Assembly: GCA_040437565.1 (NCBI GenBank)
Contig: JBDOQK010000063.1
Coordinates: forward strand, 1 to 64,000
DNA from: Albugo candida
Taxonomy: Eukaryota; Oomycota; Peronosporomycetes; Albuginales
Length of the DNA: 64,000 nucleotides
Direction of reading: 5' to 3'
In this document: piece by piece, positions 56,574 to 64,000 of the stretch
Layout: each line of letters opens with the position of its first letter
Numbering within the stretch: position 1 is the first letter of the stretch
The notes under the pieces: model-generated
Databases searched by the model: none
Told to the model about the DNA's origin: nothing
The model's input: the letters and a program-made list of their open reading frames with translations, nothing else
Position numbers and translations under genes: made by a program

Positions 56574-58967
56574 TCATCGCTGAGGTAAAAGATACTTCTT
56601 CCCTTTCTGTCGATTATAAGCCAGCACTTGAGCTCTCACCTTCCGCTTCTTAATCAATTGGCTTCGACTCCCAATCTTCATCTCAATCTTTGGATCCTCG
56701 GGAATCAATTCCGTAAAAACGCCCATTTTCTCCGTCACTCTCCTTATTTTCTTCAAATATTTCTCAGGGACACTCAGACCTTTTGCATCAGCGGCTTCCA
56801 GCACCACCAACGCTTTCCGTATCCTATTGAAGCGAGCGTGATGATCCACAAGAAGCCCATACACAATCCCATCCGCCTGTATATCTCCCTCAGCAACTCT
56901 CGGCTCAATTTTCTCCCACAAAAGCGTCTCAGCAATTTCCGTCTTTCGTGCTCGGACGTACATTTGCATCAATACGCGGAATGTATAATGATCCGATCGA
57001 CAATTCAGTTCCGGGTACCTGTTTTTCCAAAAGCTTTCAGCACGTCGGAGATGCAAAGCTTCAGCATACACATTGAGCATCGTATTGAGTGTAATCGAAG
57101 ACACAACCATATTCTCACTCTGAAGCATTTCCTCAAACAATTGTTCCGCTTTCTTTATATTTTGCGCCTGAAATCGTCCGAAATGCGTCAAATTCATCGG
57201 AAGATTTGAGATATCAAATTCGTCGAAATTCTCACAAGTGTTTCCATTTGCACTTTGCAATTCCAACGCCATTTCCGCATCCTTTTCTCGAATCGCTTCC
57301 AATTCTCTTCGATCCTTTGCCCCAAGCTGCTGGAACGCACGATCCTCTTCATCCTCCATATCCTCTTCAGCGTCATCGTCGGCATACTCGTCCTTCAACG
57401 CTCTTCGAATACCACTCGATAGCTCGCGACCTGTTTCATCGTCGTACTCGGTGGCGTCTTGACGTATCGGCTCTAATGGAGGAAGAGGCTTCTGATTTCG
57501 TGGCTGTAACCCGACAATCCGACGAACATTTGCTCGACCATAAAGCCTCAACAACGTCGTATACGTAATGTGATCATACGGAACCTGATGCTTTGCCATC
57601 TGACGAAGAATCACCTCCGCCTGAAAGACATCGCCTTGCATCGCACAAGCGCTCAATACGGTGTTGTACGTGTACATGTCGGGAAGATAGTCATACATCT
57701 CCTGCATTTCGTGGTAGAATTCAATGGCTTTATGTGCGTAATATCGCGATTTCGCACAGGCGTTTATCAGCACATTGAATGTGAGTTCGGTGGGTACAAG
57801 TCCATTTTCCAAGAGATCTTCCATCAGATTTAAAGCGCGTTCCACACGCCCGTGCTTTGCGTATCCGTGGATCATTGTTGTGAATGCAAACGCATCAGGC
57901 TCCGTCACATGCGTTCGCATCAAATGGAACGTTTCAAACGCTTTATCGAGGTCGTTTGCTGCAATCGAAGCATTGATCAAAACGGTGAATGACGCCGCAG
58001 TCGGCACAAAGCCTGCCAGCTGCATTTTGTCCATTATGTTGTACGCCCAATGCACTTTGTTGGATTTCGCACATACGTTCATCACCGACGTGTACACTGG
58101 AATATCGGGCACGATCCCGTACGCTTTCATCCTTCCGAGTGTGCGTACTGCGGTCGCTGCTGCGTCGCGTTGTTTGGAGACTGCAAGGGAACTGATGTAA
58201 AACACATACGAACGAGCATTTGGTGCAATTGTGTGTGGAATTCGCTCTAATTTTAACAGTAAGTCCAAATTCGTATCAGCAGCGCTGGATTCTCGTTTCT
58301 CATCTTTATGACTCGTACTTCCGGCTGTGAAAAGATGTAAGCGCTCGGAATCCAAAGGCGATAGATTTTGTTCCATACGCAAAAGCAGCGCGTTCGCATC
58401 GGCGTATTTGCCTCTTGCAGCGTATACTTTGAGCATTGTGTTGTATTCTTCGACAGTGATGGAGAGGTCTTCTGTCATTGCGATGTCGGAAGGCTCATTT
58501 TCACACTTTTCGCTCGGAAGATGATTTTGCTGCTTTGCGTGGTCGATAGCCAATGTATTGAGCTTTGTCAGCAGCTCTGTGTCGTCGATACGGCTCCATT
58601 GCATTCCCGGGTCGAAAATATACGATTTTTCCTCGTCGATGTACTCGAAGGCTTCTTTGAGCTCTTTCTGGAAGCCTTCGTCTTCATCGAGCGATTCCCA
58701 CAGCTTTTGCGTATGGTTTTGAGCTTTGGCAGTGGCAGTACGTTCTTTAGCGATGAATTGTTTCGATAAATGAGGTTGGACGTCTTTTTTGAGCTTCTCT
58801 TTGGTTTTACGTTTGCTTTGCTTCCACGAAGTGTTTTTATCGATAAATGCCGATGCACCGCCCCGACGCTTATCACAACGACTTGAGGATGTGATGAGAC
58901 GATTGGAGAGTGCGTATGGAGTCGATTGCGATGAAATTCGGCTCAGAAATGCGTGAAATCGATGCAT
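56574..58967 (-). CDS. Pentatricopeptide-repeat (PPR) protein, mitochondrial
   Basis: 797 residues in a single exon, ATG at 58967. The N-terminus MHRFHAFLSRISSQSTPYAL is basic, Ser-rich and free of acidic residues, a likely mitochondrial presequence. PPR motifs run through residues about 190-500, for example VPDIPVYTSVMNVCAKSNKV, FVPTAASFTVLINASIAAND, LVPTELTFNVLINACAKSRY and VPYDHITYTTLLRLYGRANV. A later block reads SSITLNTMLNVYAEALHL and HYTFRVLMQMYVRARKTEI. An acidic insert (DDDAEEDMEDEEDR) separates the two blocks. It probably binds an organellar RNA for stability, processing or translation. Frame intact. Confidence 0.9.
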   Translation of the reverse strand: MHRFHAFLSRISSQSTPYALSNRLITSSSRCDKRRGGASAFIDKNTSWKQSKRKTKEKLKKDVQPHLSKQFIAKERTATAKAQNHTQKLWESLDEDEGFQKELKEAFEYIDEEKSYIFDPGMQWSRIDDTELLTKLNTLAIDHAKQQNHLPSEKCENEPSDIAMTEDLSITVEEYNTMLKVYAARGKYADANALLLRMEQNLSPLDSERLHLFTAGSTSHKDEKRESSAADTNLDLLLKLERIPHTIAPNARSYVFYISSLAVSKQRDAAATAVRTLGRMKAYGIVPDIPVYTSVMNVCAKSNKVHWAYNIMDKMQLAGFVPTAASFTVLINASIAANDLDKAFETFHLMRTHVTEPDAFAFTTMIHGYAKHGRVERALNLMEDLLENGLVPTELTFNVLINACAKSRYYAHKAIEFYHEMQEMYDYLPDMYTYNTVLSACAMQGDVFQAEVILRQMAKHQVPYDHITYTTLLRLYGRANVRRIVGLQPRNQKPLPPLEPIRQDATEYDDETGRELSSGIRRALKDEYADDDAEEDMEDEEDRAFQQLGAKDRRELEAIREKDAEMALELQSANGNTCENFDEFDISNLPMNLTHFGRFQAQNIKKAEQLFEEMLQSENMVVSSITLNTMLNVYAEALHLRRAESFWKNRYPELNCRSDHYTFRVLMQMYVRARKTEIAETLLWEKIEPRVAEGDIQADGIVYGLLVDHHARFNRIRKALVVLEAADAKGLSVPEKYLKKIRRVTEKMGVFTELIPEDPKIEMKIGSRSQLIKKRKVRAQVLAYNRQKGKKYLLPQR

Positions 58968-59091
58968 TCGTACGGGCCAATCGATCGATTTGAGACGTTA
59001 TAATACATATAATTTATCATTGCAATTATACGATAAAAAGTGATTATAGGATAGAAATGAATTCATTTATTTCGTCATACAAAGTTGTTGG

Positions 59092-60129
59092 CTATTTCCA
59101 TTGTATCGGCTTTTTCGTTTTTGTATCAGTCGCGTCGGTGGTTCGAGTCCGTGCGGCTGCATCTTTTCTCTCCAAATCAAATGATTCTTCGCTTGCGATG
59201 ATATCATTCGATTCGGTGTGTTCCAAATATTCCGATATGCCGAATTTATCGATATACTCCTCTGACGACATGTTTCCATATATTTTGTGTCGATCATTTT
59301 CCATAAGTTCCCAATGCTCTTCCAGTTTTAATATTTGTCGCGTTTCTTCACGTAGGAAATGTATCACAATTGTATTGCAATCCGCGATCATCCAATCGTC
59401 ACAATCACGTCCTTCCACTCCGTACTCAAAATCGTCCTTTATCTGTCTCGCTTTGATCGAACGGATTATCATATCCGCTAAACGTCTCATATGCGCTTGC
59501 GAACGACCTGTTACGAACACCATATACTTAGCCAGACTTGATTTTCCCGTTAAGTCAATTGTGTGAATATTCATCGCTTTTTCGCGCTCGAGCGCGTGAA
59601 TGACTTCATCGATTGTAAAGTATGTTGCTTCAACGATTGGAATGAGATCAGCGTGACGCTCTCCTGTTTCCGGGAGGTCCCATTCGGAGAATTCGTTTGA
59701 TTTTTCTATCGGGTTTTCGGAAGTGGAAGGAGGGAAATTGCGACGAGTGTCGTCATCACAGTAGAGGTCGACCAGCTCATCGTACCCGCGAGCTGCGTCT
59801 TCTGCTGTCCAGAAATCGCCGCCATTGATTGTGTGATATTCGTCTAATTCGAGTTCTGCACTGTACTTCTTCACATTGTCGGGAGAATAGCGTACGCCAA
59901 TGTACTGTTTGGCGGCTGGTGTTGAAGACGCGGCTTTGTTGTCGCTATTGCTTGGTAAATGGTCCATTTCAGTTGAGCACTTTCGAGATGGAATACAAGC
60001 GATGGGATGATGAGATGGAGGGTGACGTTTTGATAGATGGAAAGAGGGATTGAAGAAGAAGGAGATGGCGTGGTTTTGTGGTCTGGAACGCAGTAGCGAC
60101 GTGGTAAAGTGCTTTGCGAATTGTAGCAT
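59092..60129 (-). CDS. RsfS/Iojap (MALSU1) protein with N-terminal AP2-like domain
   Basis: 345 residues, single exon, ATG at 60129, with a basic presequence-like start (MLQFAKHFTTSLLRSRPQNH). Residues about 73-130 resemble an AP2/ERF-type DNA-binding domain: KQYIGVRYSPDNVKKYSAEL, then GGDFWTAEDAARGYDELVDL and RRNFP. Residues about 185-290 are a ribosome silencing factor (Iojap/DUF143) domain: IDEVIHALEREKAMNIHTID, KYMVFVTGRSQAHMRRLADM, and DWMIADCNTIVIHFLREETR. RsfS/MALSU1 binds uL14 and blocks or helps assemble the mitochondrial large subunit. Fusion to an AP2-like domain is unusual. Intact. Confidence 0.88.
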   Translation of the reverse strand: MLQFAKHFTTSLLRSRPQNHAISFFFNPSFHLSKRHPPSHHPIACIPSRKCSTEMDHLPSNSDNKAASSTPAAKQYIGVRYSPDNVKKYSAELELDEYHTINGGDFWTAEDAARGYDELVDLYCDDDTRRNFPPSTSENPIEKSNEFSEWDLPETGERHADLIPIVEATYFTIDEVIHALEREKAMNIHTIDLTGKSSLAKYMVFVTGRSQAHMRRLADMIIRSIKARQIKDDFEYGVEGRDCDDWMIADCNTIVIHFLREETRQILKLEEHWELMENDRHKIYGNMSSEEYIDKFGISEYLEHTESNDIIASEESFDLERKDAAARTRTTDATDTKTKKPIQWK

Positions 60130-60241
60130 TTTCGCAATGCGATCTCACCAGTAGAACTGCCATGTTGTCGGAAGGTAGACATGCTAGTATTATGATTTAT
60201 TAAAAATAATTGTGTACATTCGTCCTACATGCTGAGATGCC

Positions 60242-61619
60242 TCATACGACCGCATGCGATCCCGAGACAAATTGTATTGTGGTCAATTTTCGTGCTTTCT
60301 TGCTACTTTTTCTGCGCGACTTCACAAGGTCTTGTTCTCGTGCGTGAATACGTTTCAAGTGTTGTTGCAAAGTGTGTCGATAGGCGAAAACACCGGTGCA
60401 ACCTTCCACTGGGCAATTAAAATGCCGTCCGCGGGTTGGATCATGGAGAGCTTGAATATGCGTCTTCAGATTTGATTTCGTGGTATATCTCTTCTCGCAT
60501 GGTAAATATGGACATTGAAACTGTTTTCGATCGTCGAGTGAAATGTAATGAGTTTGAAGATGCGCTCGAAAATTTTTCTTGAAACGAAAAGCTTGACAAC
60601 AGAGTTGGCAATTAATAGACGATTGGGTCGGAGTCTCACTTTCAGTGCGCTTTCCATTGCATATTGCGCTACTCGCATCCATGCCGTTACCAGGCTCAGA
60701 ATCAGAATCAGACTCAGATGTGGCCATGGATATGGATTGACTTGTATCTTCTGTTTGGCCTCTTGCTCTGCCAACCATTTCCAGAGGCAAACTTGTGCCT
60801 GCGTGCTTTGCTTCGTGGTGCTTCACCAGCTGATACCGTTTCATATATGCTTGATCACAATTTTCACAAGGAAATGGAATGACACCAGTATGAATAAACA
60901 TATGCGCTTGGAGACTATGCTTCTTACGAAAGGTTAATAAGCAAATGGCACACTGATGCGATTTGAGCTCATTAATGAAATGAGACCGACGCATATGTCG
61001 CTCCAGTCCGTGTTTGTATTGGAATGTTGCTTGACACAAGTCACAAGAGTGCATGTATGGACTACAATCTTGTTTCTCTACATTCAGGTGACCGCATGCG
61101 CGTTGATGTCGTTTCAAGTGCTCCTTTTTGCTATATTTCTTCTGACAGTCTGAAAACATACAAATGTAATAAATATCGTTCTGATTCGGATGGCAGGTCT
61201 GATAATGCTGCTCGATTTCGAATCGTGTCTGAAACGCGGGATGCGGACCACAATAGCGACAGGAGAATAGAGTTCCATCTGTTTTGGCTGAAAAAAAAGA
61301 GGTGAGGAAATAGTGATTTGGTGGATTCATACACGTACTTACGTGAATGATAGCGTGTTATATGACGTGTTAAATGATATTTCCGACTAAATGTCATGGT
61401 ACATTTCTGTGTGAAGGAGCATTGGAGTCGCGTTTGGTCGATTGATTGTGGTGAAGACGGCGTATTTCTCGATTTGACATCTATCGAGCTGCGTTGTGGT
61501 GTCGTTGTACTGCAGCCATACGGTAATTCTTCACAGCACATGCGTTTTCGACTAGACTGAACGGCTGTAGTTTGTTCATTTGATGCGGCAGTCAACGTGA
61601 TCGAGCGACTCTCTTCCAT
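60242..61619 (-). CDS. Transcription factor IIIA-like nine-zinc-finger protein
   Basis: Nine C2H2 fingers, the number and spacing of TFIIIA, which binds the 5S rRNA gene promoter and 5S RNA. Finger 1 (CSFTQKCTMTFSRKYHLTRH) lies in exon 1 (ATG 61619). A 55-bp intron (GTAAGTAC..TTCAG, about 61285-61341) joins it to finger 2 (CRYCGPHPAFQTRFEIEQH). Fingers 3-6 include CMFSDCQKKYSKKEHLKRH and CENCDQAYMKRYQLVKHH. A 55-residue Ser/acidic linker separates finger 6 from fingers 7-9 (CQLCCQAFRFKKNFRAHL, CPYLPCEKRYTTKSNLKTH, CPVEGCTGVFAYRHTLQQH). The C-terminus is basic (KSRRKSSKKARKL). About 435 residues. Intact. Confidence 0.87.
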
Positions 61620-61751
61620 TGCTTACATTTTACTTGATGTATTCTGATTGGTCTAAATACACCCAACCGATATTAATGTGGAAACGCTAAACGAATTCAT
61701 CGATCTTGAAACGACACACACGGAATTCCGCCGTCACCGATTCGGCGATTC

Positions 61752-62922
61752 ATGTTCAAGAACACGTACCAGTCGGGCTTTCTATCCATTTTATACAGCA
61801 TCGGGTACGCATGTACCTCTCCTTCCCTCTCTCTCATTATTTGACAATTGATTTAGAAGCAAACCGCTACAAATTTGGGATAAACAGGTTCGTAATGGAC
61901 ACATCAAGCGAATAACGGACCAGGACATTCAGTCCTCCGTGCTGGAAATCATGGGAACAAATGTCAGTACTAATTTCATTACCTGCCCTGCACAACCGAC
62001 CAAAACGCTGAGCATCAAATTACCGTTTTTGGTGATGATTGTTAAGAATTTGAAAAAGTATTTCACATTTGAAGTGCAAGTGTTGGACGATAAAAATGTT
62101 CGTCGTCGTTTCCGCGCTTCCAATTACCAAAGTTCGACACGTGTCAAGCCGTTTATCTGTACGATGCCTATGCGACTGGACGACGGATGGAATCAGATTC
62201 AATTCAATTTGTCTGATTTCACTCGACGTGCGTATGGGACGAATTATATTGAAACATTGCGCGTTCAAGTGCATGCGAATTGCCGCATCCGACGAATTTA
62301 CTTTTCGGATCGCTTGTACTCTGAAGAAGAATTACCTCCNNNNNNNNNNNNNNNNNNNNNNNNNNNNNNNNNNNNNNNNNNNNNNNNNNNNNNNNNNNNN
62401 NNNNNNNNNNNNNNNNNNNNNNNNNNNNNNNNNNNNNNNCTGGAAATCATGGGAACAAATGTCAGTACTAATTTCATTACCTGCCCTGCACAACCGACCA
62501 AAACGCTGAGCATCAAATTACCGTTTTTGGTGATGATTGTTAAGAATTTGAAAAAGTATTTCACATTTGAAGTGCAAGTGTTGGACGATAAAAATGTTCG
62601 TCGTCGTTTCCGCGCTTCCAATTACCAAAGTTCGACACGTGTCAAGCCGTTTATCTGTACGATGCCTATGCGACTGGACGACGGATGGAATCAGATTCAA
62701 TTCAATTTGTCTGATTTCACTCGACGTGCGTATGGGACGAATTATATTGAAACATTGCGCGTTCAAGTGCATGCGAATTGCCGCATCCGACGAATTTACT
62801 TTTCGGATCGCTTGTACTCTGAAGAAGAATTACCTCCCGAATTCAAACTCTTCTTACCGGTCCCAAAACAATCAACTTCATCGGAAGCTTCCAAGGAATC
62901 TCCAGCCGAACAACAGCAATAA
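61752..62922 (+). CDS. CFAP20: Cilia- and flagella-associated protein 20 (BUG22)
   Basis: A highly conserved axonemal doublet protein. Exon 1 from ATG 61752 reads [18 protein letters not shown] short intron (GTACGC..TTTAG, about 61806-61857) joins it in frame to [20 protein letters not shown] and the invariant core [54 protein letters not shown]. The gap 62340-62439 repeats about 398 bases (61942-62339 and 62440-62837), so the apparent duplication of the core is a contig overlap. The true protein is about 200 residues, stop at 62920-62922, with a Ser/Gln tail. Marks the organism as ciliated. Confidence 0.95.
62340..62439. other. Assembly gap (100 N) with repeated flanks
   Basis: The CFAP20 core appears on both sides identically. 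Contig overlap. Confidence 0.96.
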
Positions 62923-62975
62923 GCCCACCCGATTAGAAGCCCGCGATATAATCAGATGAATGTATTTTTCTTTGT

Positions 62976-63690
62976 TTATTTTCGTAGGGAACCCTTACTG
63001 AATCGTTCGGCCAGCCACATGATCCCGTCATCGACTCCTTGGCCTGTGATCGCGTCACTAGCACTGAGATGGCGTCAGAAAAGCGTCCGAATAAGAGCGT
63101 TTATTTACGTAATGTGCCAGGATTTTCCTTCCAGAGTGTGTAGTTCCATCTGTTCCATGCACTCAACCGGAGAAAGAGCTTGTGGCAGATCCATTTTGTT
63201 TGCAAAGAATAGAATTGGCGCATTATTACTTGCGATCGCTTTGTGCGTTAAAAGCTGTTGAAGCTCATCCTACATATTTTATTAAACAGATGTTATAGAG
63301 ATAAAGAGGTAGTGGTGAACCTTGACAACACACAGTCGAATCGCGTCCGTGGAGTCAATTACGAAAATAATCGCTTTGACGTCGTCATAGTACGTTTCCC
63401 ATAAATTACGATATCGATTCTGCACGTTTTCACGTTAGTATGAGCCTTATATTAAGCCAATCGAATCGCACTTGTCCCGACATGTCGAAAACTGTAAAAT
63501 TCAAATTCGCTTTAGAAAACTGTTCCACTTGGAACCCAATTGTCGGTACAATTTCCTTTGTTTGCGATTTACGAGGTTTGAGATGATTGATCAGTGTGGT
63601 CTTTCCGCTGTTATCCAGCCCAATCACGAGAATCTGTACATTCGTTTTCTTCAGTCCCAAGGTCTTGCTGAGCAGCTTGAAGAGACCCAT
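62976..63690 (-). CDS. ARL6: ARL6 / BBS3 small GTPase
   Basis: An Arf-like GTPase that recruits the BBSome to membranes for ciliary trafficking. Exon 1 from ATG 63690: [20 protein letters not shown], the P-loop [14 protein letters not shown], the switch [11 protein letters not shown] and the switch II entry FTVFDMSGQ (Gln at the usual place). Short introns then give [64 protein letters not shown] (NKxD guanine motif), and, after a last 45-bp intron, [20 protein letters not shown] with stop 62976-62978. All splices keep frame. Gly2 suits N-terminal membrane binding. Converges with CFAP20, stops 53 bases apart. Confidence 0.94.
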
Positions 63691-64000
63691 GTGAAATCTC
63701 GAAATAGAATCAATTGCTACAACGAATAAACTCCAGGTTGTTCGTCGTTTGCGGATTCAGCGATTGTGTATCATTCAAAAAGCCGAATAAATGCATCGAA
63801 TGTGCGGAGAACGCCTTCAGTTCTTCAAATTGTGTCGCACGAAGTGTGCAATAAGTAGTGCGAAATTTGCCTTTTGAAGTAGGATTGAAAATAAGCCAAT
63901 CAAAATAATACATTTTCCTTTTTATCCAATCAAAAAGCGAGAAGCATTGAAAAAGTCTTCGAAAAAAAATCGACTTGATGGAGTCCGTACCATCGCCCGT
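63691..64000. other. Upstream flank of ARL6
   Basis: About 310 bases to the window end. A minus frame at 63710-63913 (67 codons) has no recognisable content; the region should hold the ARL6 promoter. Confidence 0.4.

Noticed and set aside
61942-62838. Internal duplication of the CFAP20 core giving a 327-residue protein
   Set aside because: The two halves are identical around 100 N, the pattern of an unmerged contig overlap; CFAP20 is normally about 193-200 residues.
63710-63913. 67-codon minus-strand gene upstream of ARL6
   Set aside because: No recognisable content and sits in the ARL6 promoter region.

Overview
The window looks like nuclear DNA of a zoospore-forming eukaryote, most likely an oomycete (Albugo-like). 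The reasons are very compact intron-poor genes with introns of about 40-80 bp, mitochondrial and ciliary genes (CFAP20, ARL6/BBS3, complex I MWFE, bL17m, mS34), a START/FYVE-like protein of a type abundant in oomycetes, secreted effector-like proteins, and low-copy Copia and Gypsy elements. Genus is an inference. There are 16 gaps of exactly 100 N. Ten are flanked on both sides by the same 40-400 bp, which is an unmerged contig overlap rather than real duplication.

Layout. 0-6.5 kb is an ordinary gene-dense block: Bin3-type RNA-cap methyltransferase, TPR co-chaperone, EMC8/9, bL17m and TIP41. 44.9-63.7 kb is a second ordinary block: secreted pepsin-like protein, DUF1764, LYR protein, START/FYVE-like protein, AGC kinase, mS34, mitochondrial carrier, coiled-coil protein, PPR protein, AP2-like/Iojap fusion, TFIIIA, and the convergent ciliary pair CFAP20/ARL6.

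Between them, about 7.4-42.3 kb, lies the striking feature: one very large imperfect palindrome. The left arm (about 7.45-17.2 kb) reads ING PHD, RPB7, PX protein, helical ORF, pepsin-like protein, unknown gene, SAHH, NDUFA1, unknown gene. The right arm (about 18.4-42.3 kb) has the same series in reverse order and opposite orientation. It is swollen by insertions: a Copia element (18703-23051), a block with a different pepsin-like gene (about 24.56-26.18 kb), a Gypsy element (30642-36024), a retroelement ORF1-like piece (about 37.6-38.96 kb), and a 1.8 kb block inside the RPB7 copy holding a mitochondrial-type SSU rRNA piece and an AGC-kinase fragment. Subtracting these, both arms are about 10 kb, separated by a unique centre of about 1.1 kb.

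Decay is uneven. The left arm keeps readable RPB7, NDUFA1 and a pepsin-like gene, while every right-arm partner is broken. SAHH is broken in both arms.

Four loci encode secreted proteins that align to the pepsin (A1) fold. In the three open ones both catalytic Asp motifs are altered, so they look like secreted pseudoproteases. This family, together with the palindrome it sits in, is the best candidate for something undescribed.
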